This document shows positions 24,667-36,231 of a stretch of DNA of 64,000 nt, piece by piece. Position 1 is the first letter of the stretch; each line of letters opens with the position of its first letter. The notes under the pieces were generated by a model. It ran no database searches. It was not told where the DNA came from and saw nothing but the letters and a program-made list of their open reading frames with translations. Source of the DNA: Marasmius tenuissimus (taxonomy: Eukaryota > Basidiomycota > Agaricomycetes > Agaricales > Marasmiaceae); assembly GCA_029532415.1 (NCBI GenBank), contig JAQOTA010000047.1:2418001-2482000 (forward strand). The letters run 5' to 3'. The position numbers and the translations under genes are program-made.

Positions 24667-25833
24667 ATGGGCGTTACTGGCAGCCCAACTCGCTGGGATG
24701 CTAGGTGAGCCCCTTCTCTTACATCGCTTGGCCCATTCTCTATGAAAAATGTTGACAGATATCTTACTCCGATACCTCACGATACGAGCTACTACCTCAA
24801 ATGTGTCGGGTCTGGTGCCTTGGCTTGCGGGATAACGCATGCTGGCATGACGCCGCTTGACGTAGCCAAGGTCAATATGCAGGTGTACCCCCAAAAGTAC
24901 ACCTCGTCGGGCCAGGCTCTGTCATTATTGTTGAAGGAAGAAGGCTCTAGGGGGATCTGGAAGGGAGTTGGCCCTGCTTTGGTCGGGTACTCCCTGCAGG
25001 GGATGTTCAAGCGAGTAACACTTCTATTTGATTTGTTGATCGCAAGCTGAAAGGTACACTCCGCTAGATTCGGATTCTATGAAGCGATCAAAGACCAGTA
25101 CCTGAACCTCGCAGGGGAGGAGCTCGCCACCACGTACAAACCGGCGATATGGCTGGCAGCTTCAGCGTCGGCAGAGCTCGTTGCTGATATTGCCCTATGT
25201 CCGTTCGAGATGACCAAGGTCAAAGTGCAGGCCAATCAAGCAGGCGCGTTCCCTGTGAAGTTTTTACCTGCACTCCGGGAGATGAGTAGGCTTCGGGGGG
25301 AAACACGGTATCCTTTTGGTTCGTTACCTGCGATATGGTCGAGACAGGTGCGTAGAGGTGCTCTCTTCCTGGGACTACTTGTGCTTATGTCTACCTTAGA
25401 TCCCTTACACGATGGCCAAGTTCTTCTGCTTTGAAGCCACCGTACAGGCGTTCTACACGCATCTTCTTACCCAACCGAAGGAAACCTACTCGCCTTTGAC
25501 ACAACTAGGAGTCACGTTCGCGTCGGGGTATATCGCTGGCATCGCCTCAGCTCTTGTTTCCCAGCCCGCGGATTCTTTGGTATCCCTCCTTGGCAAGTCT
25601 GAGAACGCGGGGAAATCGGTGGGAATGATCGTTAGGGAGGTTGGATGGGTGCCGTTGTTCACGAAGGGGCTGGGAGCGAGGGTTGTGATGGTCGGAACGC
25701 TGACTGGTGCGTTGATGGTGCTAGTGTCTGGTTTCGCATCTGTTCTGATGATCGATTCGATGCAGGCCTACAATGGTGGATATATGACACATGCAAGACT
25801 ACGATGGGGATTGGAACTACTGGCGGGAAGTGA
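24667..25833 (+). CDS. Mitochondrial phosphate carrier (MIR1-type)
   Basis: Inner-membrane carrier that imports phosphate with protons for ATP synthesis. Five exons (24667-24704, 24759-25010, 25068-25347, 25400-25706, 25766-25833) give 314 residues in unbroken phase. Three carrier repeats are visible with signature starts PLDVAK, PFEMTK and PADSLV. The GYSLQGMFKFGFYE segment, IPYTMAKFF and the ending VVMVGTLTGLQWWIYD are characteristic of phosphate carriers and closest to yeast Mir1. The second intron (25011-25067) must begin with GC (gcgagt) to keep the FKFGFYE frame. Slightly odd: the third signature has Ser-Leu-Val rather than a basic residue, which is also the MIR1 pattern. Confidence 0.93.
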
Positions 25834-26307
25834 AGAGGCTTCGAACAACGTATCGAAGGCTGCTACGCCTCCCAATGATTGGCCTTATAATCTATCTTGG
25901 AACACTCCAAGAGCATTCCCCACTCCGAAGTGCCCCCGATTGTACCCCATAACCTATTCATATATACTGGGCGTGCTGGCTGTAATCGTAGCTTATATTT
26001 CTCATAATAACAGCATCACAATCTATCCCTGCTCAGGATTTGCTGTCCGCAGTAACTTTGTAAGTGGTGACGTTGATTGGCGCCGATTGGGCGCCCATCA
26101 CCGCACTGCATGTGATGGCACCGGCGAAAATTCATTACCTCCAACTTGACTTCGTACCACCATCATCCTCTAATCGGTTCGAAGACCGACTTTGCTCTTC
26201 TGGCCCAACTCTTGTCCTAGTACGCTCTTCTTGGTGGTCGAAGGATCGCCATTGTTCTGCGACATTTTTACGCCACATTCGCAAGTTCAGCGCGAGTTGT
26301 CAAAATC
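25834..26307. other. Tandem intergenic region
   Basis: The 3' end of the carrier gene and promoter of the following F-box gene. No other feature is seen. Confidence 0.55.
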
Positions 26308-28553
26308 ATGGCTAGGGTCAAGCTCAACCCACAGCAACTGGTGAACGCTCTCATCTCAACGTTGTTGTCGAACTCGAAGAAGGGAAAGTACGTATATCAA
26401 GGTTTTCACGGCACAAGCCCATTATAACTGACAACCACCCTCAAAATTCATTAAACTGTCAGGTCATGCGATATTTCGATTACCGAAGTAAGTTCCAATA
26501 CGCCGCAATACTGACTTTATAGTCATAATTTCTCGTATTTGATTAGATTGACGAGGTAGAACGCAAGCTCCAGGTTGCAGCTTCGGTCCTCCGCGGCCTT
26601 CGAAATTCTCTACAACCCATCAACAAGCTACCTCCGGAAATTCTGGCAGAAATCTTCGTGGAGACGAAGCAGAATCTTCCGTCGTTCTTACCACTAGTCA
26701 AGGGTGGTATCAGGTCCTTCGACAACCACTCTTGGCTGACGTTGATTCATGTTTGTCGACATTGGAGAGGTGTCGTCGCGAGCTTTCCCGCGTTGTGGGG
26801 GACGATTGACAACCTACGCGGAGGAGTAAAGTCGGAGATTTGTTTAAAACGTTCTCGGTCTGCACCACTCGACGTTTTTCTTAGCATCACTGGCCCCGAA
26901 TTCGCGCCCATATCACCGGAGCTTGTAGAAGCTCTTATCCCACACATTTCTCGACTTCGACAGCTCCATGTGAACACCGACGGGTGGTTCAGTCCAACTC
27001 CAATATATCAATCATTTCGGGTCTCCGCGCCGCTCTTGTACAGCCTCAGCATTGTCACGAAGGGAAGGGACGTGGTCGGCGGTGTTTTGCCACCCATCTT
27101 CAACGATGACATGCCGTCGCTGAGGCAACTGACTCTCGAACATTTTACTTCGTGGCCAGCAGGATACTTCGTCAACCTGACCCACTTGTGCCTGTTCGAT
27201 CAATCCAACGATACGCCCGTCAGTCGACCAACAACGTCCCAGTTTCTGGACTTCCTAGAATCTTCTCCCGCACTGGAAGAGCTGGCGATAGTCCGCGCAG
27301 GACCCACGAGGCATGTAGACGATGATATACCGAGGGTTTATCCCCGAAATCGTCAAGTCACTCTATCACATCTCCGAGAAATCAGTCTGGGTGATTGGTC
27401 CTCGATGACCGCCCTGTCAAGGTTCCTTTCGCACCTTACCCTTCCCTCGACAACACAAATGTACATCTGGGGACAGAGATTCCCTTCATCGTCCGGCGCC
27501 ACAGGAACGGGGGATCAACTTGAAGCCCGGGACCTGGCGTCGTGGATGCCCGGCGACATCTCCAACCTATCGCCGCTCTTAAATTTGACAGAAATCTGGA
27601 TCACACGCATGCCAGAGACTTGGGCACGCGGTGAATGTCCATTCGTGGCGATCCTCAACAACGCGTTATATCTTTGGGGATTCTACTCAACGAGCGAGAT
27701 CAGGCCTTTGGCGGAGAGGTTGCCGCTGGGGAATATTGAGAGGTTGCAAGTGAGGGATTGTTTCCCTCATCCGGAGAGGCTCACGTCGGGGATGTGGATG
27801 GAGTTTTTTGAGAAGATGGTCAGGTTACAGTCTCTAACGATTCTCGCGAGGGATTGTCCGGTGGTAACGAGGACTGTGTTGGGAACGTTGCATCCGAAGA
27901 GGGGTCATGCAGAAACGGCCGAAGCTCCACTGATCGAAAGTAAAATCTTACTCGAGCCTGGGAAGGCAGAGACACGGTCCAAGTCGACACCCGGGAGACC
28001 ACCGGCAGAAGATGATGAAGGCAACAGTTTTACTCCGGATACACCGGTGCTCGTGGCGCCTGTAGAGGCATCGTCGTCGTCAAAGCGGATGACATTCTCG
28101 AAAGGCAAGGATATAACGTTTTCAACCCAAGAAGAGACCATTCCATGTCCACTTCTTACTCACATTCGCATTGAAGACAACCCCCATATTCCTACGCTCT
28201 TCATCAGCTCCCTGGCCAAATCTCGCGCTCGCCATGGCAGCCCACTAAAGAAACTAGAGGTCATGTATCTCGATCCCGCGCTGAACAAGCCTCCACGGTT
28301 AAGCTCAGCTTCTTCGTCTACGAGCAGCGGTAGTGGCGATGGGCACTCTCAGGGCAACGACAGTGACGAAGACAATGATAGCGTTGATGCCGAGCATCAG
28401 GGATTCACCCAGTCGGACTACCGTTTGCTGAGCAAACATATCGACGAGGTAGTGGTTGACATTAGCAAAGAAAAGCTGGCGGAAGTTGGTCCCCCAGAAT
28501 GGCCCAATCAGGCGTTCAGATGGACACTGCCTACCAGAGTTCCTCCACCTTGA
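26308..28553 (+). CDS. Long F-box protein with disordered insertion
   Basis: Exons 26308-26387, 26463-26487 (only 25 nt) and 26547-28553 join in frame to 703 residues. After a short N-terminus and helix (IDEVERKLQVAASVLRGLRN) comes the F-box (INKLPPEILAEIFVE), then LIHVCRHWRGVVASFPALW and leucine-rich repeats to about residue 430. A charged, Ser-rich, probably disordered insertion (about 450-530) precedes a last structured stretch, and a second acidic Ser/Asp-rich segment lies near residue 620. Presumed SCF substrate adaptor. This is a different F-box subfamily from the ones at 10.9 and 45 kb. Confidence 0.87.
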
Positions 28554-29624
28554 CGTCACAATCACTCTGCGGAATTTGACTTCAAACGAAACTTTATATG
28601 CCTGGGGTATTTTTTATAGTCCAATCATTCACGGTGATCACGATATCAGTACATCGGTAATACCATTTGCGAGTTGGCTTATAGTACCCTCTATGTACTC
28701 TGTAAACCCTCTATGACTTACCTTGGACCTCAAAACTCTCATGAGCTGACTTGTAAAAGGATGGCTGGTACTAAGCCGCAAGAAATCAGAGATCGTCTTT
28801 GGAATTCTTGAAACCCATATAAAACGTACATCTTGTCCAAGTGATTGAGGCTAAAGTTGAATATCAACGCGATCTACGATCTTCTGGGTCATTGCTGGTG
28901 TCGTTCACGGGTATTGCCTTTTTGCATAAGTAATAGCATGAACACGCGAAGAAAATATTTTGCCTTGCGTCACCCGTCCGACACATCCTGCCACTCTGGC
29001 AGCGTGAAGATTCGACCTCCGCCGGGATGTCCCGCAGTAGCACCATTGACATCCACAAGTGGAATCATTCACCCTCTTTTTGAGTGATTGGGGTGTCCAA
29101 GGCCTGAAAAAAGCCAGTCTTCATGACTGACGTCGGAATAGCTCGTTCCAAGCAGGCCACTAAAGGTATCCAGGACTAGCGGCAGGACGTGTTGCCAGGG
29201 TGGCAGGAAGGGCGGACCGGGTGACGTAAGGCAGAATATTTTTTTCGCATGTTCACGCTATTATGCAAAACCCAGTAAGATGTTGGACCTTATTTGCCAC
29301 GACGCGCCCTAGTTATTGACCACGTGCCACCTAATTGACGCCCATACGCGTCTTTCTCCTCTACCGCCATCACATCAGAGTCAATTTTCTCTTGTTTTCC
29401 ACAAGCAACGGTTAGTTGAAGCCCCATAGCTTACCTTGTTGACTTAATTAACATGACTATAGTAAATTGGGTCGATTTACTCTCAAAAGCCTATTTAAAA
29501 ACCTCCTCAGGCCCCTAATCGCTGGACCAGTCACAGAAATACGACCACTGCAGCATCCTCACCCACTTCGCTCATTACAGGGAGAACCCTCACAAGTTTG
29601 CTTCCTCTGAGATACTCATTAACT
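28554..29624. other. Intergenic, nothing recognised
   Basis: About 1 kb of AT-richer DNA between two F-box loci. No coding or RNA feature is supported. Confidence 0.5.
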
Positions 29625-31290
29625 CCAATGAGTCACCCTTGCGTTCGAGCTAGCCGCCATCTGGAAAGCATACCAGGAACTTGCTCAAAACATTGCGTCT
29701 CTCGACGTTTACTACAGACCTATCAAGGCTCATAGAAAGGTGGTACTTGCCTAGAAAAAAGGCATGCAAGCCCAGTTGCAGTTGCCTAAGACGTTGACCC
29801 ATCCCATTCATCGGCTCCCAGATGGGATTCTTGGTAAACTATTCCACATCTGCGTCGAGAACGATTTCTGCGACCTCGAACTTTGACTCGTATGAAGAAA
29901 CTTTTGGGGCTGATACTCGCGAGGCAAGCTGGGCCCCCTCTCAGGTATGCCACCAATGGCGGTCGCTTGGTCTTTCCTTGTCACAGTTGTAGACAACGTT
30001 CAACGTCGGTTGGGCATAATCCATGTCTTGGCCAGCCAACCATCGCGAATTTGAGGCTCTATTGTCTTTTCAAATTAGTGATGCAGAGGTTAGTTCATCT
30101 CGGTCTCGTATGTCCCCGAACCTCGACGCGATCGGCCTAGCTCTTTCAGCGAGAGGCTTGTCATAGTGTTGTGCCCGAGATTTTTTTGATGGAAAGCTGC
30201 AACAATTCAATCGAACCTCAAAGGCTTTGACGCACTCTTTCTTTTTCGGAATGTTCCCCAACCTTAATCACATCGATTTTGTTATCGTGGGTGACGAGTC
30301 GAACGACATGAAATTGGAAAACCTTACTATGGGTAGTTTCGCAGAAGCCCCCAGACTGCGCAAACACACGATCAGCAACTATACCGACCTAGCATTTGGG
30401 ATCACGGCATGGCTAACCCTTGGAAGCAATCACGTACTACGATCTACTACGTTGCGGGTGACGGAGACGAGTGGTCGCTGACCAGTGTGGCCCCTTACGG
30501 CCACTTCAGGGTACTTCCACACTTCCCTGTCGTTCGAACGTGTCGCCTTGATGTCCAACGTCCCGATTCTGTTGACCAGGCAATCCCGCTCCAACCCCAT
30601 TTTAGTCTTTCCCTCTTCCACACTCTGGTTTTGAGCAACAATGATAGTAGGAACAACACGACGTCTTCTGGAGGGGCCTTGGATGCGCTTTTGAGCTGGC
30701 TGACATTGCCCGCTTCGAAACTCCTCAGATTCTCTCGGTGGTCCGACTGTCCAGACACCATTTGCGCACTTTTTGACCGTTCTCGGTTCACACTCGATGA
30801 GCTCGCTCCTTTTGAGTTTGACCTGAGGGCCAACGTAGTGGCCCGAGTCCTCAAAAACGTCGCTTTGCGCGGGCTATTCACGCTTAGGATTGGTGGCGAG
30901 ACATCGTCGTTGGATGGCGACCATGCCCTCTCCGTTTCTGACGAGATGCTACAAGTACCCATGTGGCCCGATGTTGCCGATAGTGGCGCTCACTATCAAC
31001 GGTTTATCACCTCAACTCAAGTGCCTCGTTCTTCGTGGTTGAAATGGATGGACCGATGGGGTATTGCCCAGTCTGATAGAGTCGAGGAGAAACGTCAAAA
31101 CGTCGGGCTTCATACTTGAGGTTCTTCAGCCTGTGAAAAGACTCGTCCTTCATCGTGCTGAAAAGAAGGGTTAGACTGACCAGCTCGTAGAGGATGAAGA
31201 AATGAAAGGGTCGTTGCTAGCGCTGCATCATGGCGGGTTCAGGATGGAGTGTGTGTGGGAGTCGGACAGCGAGACCTATAATTCATACTG
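29625..31290 (+). pseudogene. Decayed F-box gene
   Basis: Recognisable pieces occur in order but in different frames: a coiled-coil-like start (AAIWKAYQELAQNIASLDVY) ending in an in-frame stop near 29750, then an F-box (HRLPDGILGKLFHICVEND) at about 29808-29870, then after a frame change the SWAPSQVCHQWRSLGLSLS motif at about 29925-29985, then leucine-rich fragments at 30300-30470. A final frame of about 230 codons (30409-31119) contains WLTLPASKLLRFSRWSDCPD and related repeats. At least one stop and several shifts separate the pieces. Same overall architecture as the intact F-box genes of this window. Confidence 0.75.
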
Positions 31291-33689
31291 GTCGTAGGTC
31301 GTTGGGGAATTTAGTATTGCTTGGATAAGCCCTATACGAGCACCGTTACGTCCTAAAAACCAGGTGGTTACTCACCTATTTGAGCTGTACGTTGAGCTTT
31401 CTCATGGACATGGACAACATTTCTGATATGAACCATCTGTCTGCGGACTATCCAAACGCCTCCCGTGTTTCCCACCCTCTCCTTAATCTTGGCCACCCTG
31501 AGGCTTCTGAGACCAGGCTCCTCAGTGCGCACGGACTGATCAGGGCATAATACAATTATTGGACCTTGATTGGATCCTTGAACGACCTTCGGGTTCCTGA
31601 TCTTCACATCCGTGTCTACCGACCAGTGAATCTTACGGGCATCGAGGTCCGCCGATGGCCAGCAGACATGGTATATTTCAGGACATCTTACGGGAGTTGC
31701 ATTAGCATCCTTGTGATTAGGGTACAGGTGGAAAAAACGACATTGTATCGACCATAATGAAGTTCGATTTGATCCTCCTCACACCCAGCTGCCTGTCTCC
31801 ACGATATTGAAATGAAAACCCAAGGCTTAGGGATACCGTTGACATCTAAGTGCAGCGGCAAGTATGTAAGAACTCGGTAAGAACCCTATCTCAGGGGCCT
31901 GCAGGGCTTGGTTTGCAGCTGATTACCGCCCTGAGGGTCTAGACCAGGCCCCAATGGGTCTGCCACGCTTTGTGGCGTTATTCAGTAAATGTATTCTTGC
32001 ACAGGACTCCGGAGAAACTTTTTCAAGATTGCTTGTCCCGGTACCTTTCCCATACAGATCTCAACCCCGGCTGCCGTAGTCTAGTAAAAAGTCTCGTACA
32101 ACGTCGTCGATTGAGCGCACACACCTTGTTTGGGACTAGAGCGGCACAGGTATTGTCTTGATTCTTGAGTCTTGGTGGCCGAAGTAGTCATGGCTCCTAC
32201 CAGACGCCAGTGCTTTTCCTTCTCAGGCTCTTACACACCCATGGCTCCACCAACACAAGCCGTGGCCCCACGCGTTTATCACAATTGCTCTCGCTTTCCC
32301 GCCCAACAAGTTACAACAGTAAGTATGTACTCGCGTTGCCAAGTGAACCCGCCGACCCGCAGCTTGACGGATTCGAACGTACGCGGTGTCGCGAGATTTA
32401 TGAGATAGCACGCCACTGATTTGGGTTTGGGCCAGAATCAGCAATGGACCGCAGGCCATGTATACACATCCTAATCCCGTAATAATAGGGACGACCGAAA
32501 AGTATAAAAAGTCGGTCAATTCGAAGTCTAGAACCTCACTCACACCCTAACTTTAGAGGATTTTCCACCTCTCTTCCCTTTCGACGACACCCTCGACTCT
32601 CATCCGTTATTCCACCGTCCAGACCTTGCTTCGAGATCAACGGTAACGACCGAGCGAGCACCACATACCCACGTTTCTGTCTCCTTCATCAGTACGATGG
32701 GCGACGAGGATTCGTGAGTCGTGGCGGCCGCAAGGATTACCGTTCGTTGAGATGCATGGCAAAGACCAGAACCACATTGCGTGGCAAGTTGGGCAGCGCG
32801 TTTCATGTTCTTTTTTCTTGCCCTGAACCTCACGTTGGGCCATGCCGGGCCATGGTAGGTCGTGGTTGGGCATTGGTATCATCGAACGATAATCCTGCTG
32901 AGTTGGACCAGCACTGACTTTACATGTGATCCATCCCCGCTTCGTGCAAGGAAGGTTTCAGACTATTAGTCGTTGCTACTATTCCAAGAAGTCGAGGCAC
33001 CTAGGGAGGGGCTCCAGGAGTCATTCGAAGAGTCATTTAAAACTTCTCACAGCTCGCGAGACGTTTAAATATATCCACACATAGGTCACATCTGAATGTT
33101 GTCTCAACCAAGTCAAACGGAGACCCGACGGTCCGTATTCGCCAAAAAAAATGAGATGTTCAAGATTTCGGCGAATCGACCGCCCCTTTGATTTCTCCCT
33201 CTATTAATGCGGCATCGAGCATCCGTACATATACACACGTATACCTAGGCTGGTAAGGTTTATGCCACACCCCATTTATATAACGACAGGCTCTGCCACC
33301 TGTGGCAAAGCTTATTGCGGGTAGCACGACCATCGCGCGAAATGAAAGTACCGGTAAAACCAACACTATTGTCACGCACCAATCGAGAGCCGAGATCGTT
33401 CACCGCAACGCTCAGCACCGATCGATGATCATCGTCTTCTCGTCTCACACGAGGGAAGGCTTCCCAGCACAGTGTAGAGGCCCATTCACCTTCAACTAGA
33501 AACCGAGCCACCTTCATGATATATCGACTACGGGGATACAAATACAGCATGTCCCTCCGAGTAGTAGACGTTGTACTACTTAGGTGTCGTAGCCAACGAA
33601 ACTGAACGACTTCAAGCTAAAGCAACCGCCGACCCGGATAAGGCCACTGCCCGAGAATCGCTGGGAAATCAGGATCTTGCCTTCGGTCA
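31291..33689. other. Long gene-free stretch
   Basis: About 2.4 kb in which I find no supported gene on either strand. A possible ATG-plus-donor (MGDED followed by gtgagt) occurs near 32697 but leads nowhere I can follow. Confidence 0.45.
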
Positions 33690-33862
33690 GCCAGGTCAAA
33701 ACTCACTGAGGTTGACGTGAGTGTACCAGAGCAGCAGTATGATTAGGGACCGCTCCCGATATAACAAACGTACGAGGTGACGACCTTCGAGCCTGTGAGC
33801 CGAGAGGTCACAACTTGAGACAGCATGGTCCAGACGTACCAAGCTAGTTTTAGAGCTCAGAT
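33690..33862 (-). pseudogene. Dead copy of the small secreted protein gene
   Basis: This segment aligns base for base with the second exon and both intron borders of the gene at 34750-35145. Shared blocks are the tract accagagcagcagta, the tract aaacgtacgaggtgacgacc and the region before the first donor. Substitutions introduce stops, and no matching signal-peptide exon is found beside it. It is a partial tandem duplicate on the same strand, about 1.1 kb downstream in transcription order. Confidence 0.7.
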
Positions 33863-34749
33863 ATTACTTTGACCGGAAATCATGCTCTTAGAGGAGCTTT
33901 CGAACGTCGAAGACAGAATATAGTGGTCGGAAAGTTGCGCGAATGGCGTTCAGATACTTGATCATGAGTTGAGTAATTTTCGGCTTCAAAAATTCGACAC
34001 AGGTCGACAAGATACCCATGCGTTGGTGTCTATCTTTCCGAAAATTTGTGAGGCTTGACAGACGGCTTGCTTCAATCAACTAGCATTCCGCAGCTCCGAG
34101 CAGACAGGATTCCTATGGGTAGTGGCTCTATGGTCCCGGAAAAGCGTCGGGTCGCTCACAGTTCATGATACTCAGCAATGACGCATCGACTCGAGGTGCA
34201 CTGCAGAATATTGAGGACTTAAGGGACGTGTGCATTGAAGAAGGCATTCGATGGTCTGGTCCGGCCAAGTTCGTTGCAGTACCTTCTGGGCGTAGGAGGG
34301 TCGAGAAATTCAGCTCGGAGCTATAAGGAGGCACACACTACCTTTCTCTCCGCTCGTGTCCCAGAAACTAGGCTGTTGACTATCCCGCTGACTCTCACTC
34401 GTTGTAGCAGAGAATGTAGTTTACTCCATACGGTTTACGGAGGATATATTGAATCACGTTCAAGTTTCCTGATGCGCTACTTACGAGCATACACCCCTAA
34501 GCGGTCCTTACTCGTCAATCACTGATGCATGTCGCTCGGGCCTTGACGTGGGGAAGGAGATGCTAGCTCTCAGGGATCCCGGCCAAGGAAGTTTTGGGAG
34601 CGTTGTCCGCCCGATCGGTCTATTCATCCTCGACCGTGAGTCATTTTCATGAACTTCTAGAAATGCCCTCTTCATTTGGGACTATGATTACAAGACGATC
34701 TTACGAATACGGCTGGAATATATCAATATCCATCGAATAACAGGTTCCT
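33863..34749. other. Intergenic between tandem copies
   Basis: A small open frame at about 34168-34335 (plus, MILSNDASTRGALQNIEDLR...) looks protein-like but has no recognised family and is not listed as a gene. Nothing else is supported. Confidence 0.4.
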
Positions 34750-35145
34750 TTAGTAGCAGCCGCCAACCATGGGGCCATCCTGAATGAATTACGAAAAGTC
34801 AGAATCACACTCGCTAAGCTCAAGGTCAAACTCACAGAGGTCTGGACGAGATTACCAGAGCAGCAGTACGGTCCGCTAGTCCCTGAGACGTAGCAAACGT
34901 ACGAGGTGACGACCTGCGGATCCGTGAGTCGAGAGATCGTAAGAGACAGTACAGTCCAGACATACGAAGCTGGTTTTGGAGCAACTATAGAGGACTCCTG
35001 GACCCCGCTTGGTGGGGGTGTTGCCATTGTAGGCCCAGTCACAGGTGGCACGGGCCTCGATGGTGTCCTTTTCGACGAGAGCGGAGGGAGCGGCGGCAGC
35101 GAAGGATGCGAGAGCAGCAATGATGAGGGAGGTAGAGAACTTCAT
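34750..35145 (-). CDS. Small secreted cysteine-containing protein
   Basis: Three exons (35145-34966, 34913-34836, 34779-34750) give a 95-residue protein. The N-terminus MKFSTSLIIAALASFAAAAP is a textbook signal peptide. The mature part has six or so cysteines, including a Cys-Cys pair (SGPYCCSG) and a terminal Cys-Tyr. Both introns are GT..AG and phase 0. Small secreted cysteine-rich proteins of this size are typical of fungal secretomes; family and role unknown, and it is too short on cysteines for a standard hydrophobin. A TATA motif lies about 80 bp upstream, and a dead duplicate lies downstream at 33690-33862. Confidence 0.85.
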
Positions 35146-35225
35146 GATGATTGGAATTAGGGTTGTCTGAGACTTGAGGAAGGAATGCGAGCACTCTGAG
35201 GATTCGAAAGCCATCTGGAGGAGGC

Positions 35226-35233
35226 CTTTTATA
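35226..35233 (-). promoter_or_regulatory. TATA box of the small secreted protein gene
   Basis: Minus-strand tataaaag about 80 bp upstream of the ATG at 35145. Position and sequence fit a core promoter. Confidence 0.55.
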
Positions 35234-36231
35234 CGCATATGAGAGGCCTGAAGCTCCTGAGCTCCAAGTAAACAAGGGCTTCTAGAATCTTTGGTAGACC
35301 TGAAAGTTGATGGAGTTACGGGACGCTGAGGTGTGCCAGAGGATGACCTCCCAAGTGGCATTTCCGACAGGTATGGTCTTGTGGGGCTGTTGGTGACATT
35401 TCCGTGGCAGATTGTTCCGAGATACTTTACTCCGCGAAATGTAGGGACGTAGCCGCCGAAAGAGTTTGCTCAGCGCTGAGGAACTCGGGAGAAGGGACCA
35501 AAAGTCATATACTCACTCACCATAGTACGCGGCTGTGGCTTCGTTGATACGAGACTCAGTAGGCTCGAAGAATAGACCTAGGACCTGGCGGTCGAAAGTA
35601 AAGGCTCAAAGGCCTAGTCCGACCGCAAGCACATGCTCTTCGAGGTACAACGAAGACGGAGCGGGGTCGAACACTCGGAAGGAGCATCAGTCCCCAATGG
35701 AAAAAGTCTTGAGAGTGATTGCCGACGGAAGTCCTATGTCGCTGAACAAAAAGTCATGCGTTTGTGTCCACTTTGGTGACAGATTTTGACAGGCGACTCA
35801 CTTGTTACCCCGCAGTTCGTCGCAGGATATAAGCCTAGGTAGGGCTCATATGACCGTGGATATGCGAGTGCAAGATACAAGGGTCGAGCTATGTGGGAGC
35901 GCCAGACTGAGGTTTAATTTTCGACAGATAGCTGATCGAAACGGGTGATGCGTAGTTGACTCCAAGTCCCGACGCCTTGTGGCACAAGTACTTCGAACCG
36001 GAGATTCAGAGGAACTGTGGGAAGGCGAGACTCGCACGACAGAAGCTCTCGATCCCCGACCCGGAGCTCACGGTTTCCGACACTGGACAGCACAACGAAA
36101 AGGAAGGAGTCTGATCGGATTCGAACGTTCGAGCGTCCAGTCTCGAAGGATAGGGTAAGATCTATGATACAGTAAACAAGTCATCGTACAAGTACAGAGA
36201 AACCAAGGAAAGAAACGACGGCGACGAAAAC
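35234..36231. other. Intergenic, nothing recognised
   Basis: Upstream of the secreted-protein gene and downstream of eL8 (both minus). A TTCGAAT motif near 36110 was examined as a tRNA T-loop and rejected. Confidence 0.5.

Noticed and set aside
36080..36180. TTCGAAT motif resembling a tRNA T-loop (minus strand)
   Set aside because: The five-base T stem does not pair beyond the first base pair, and no acceptor or anticodon arm fits.
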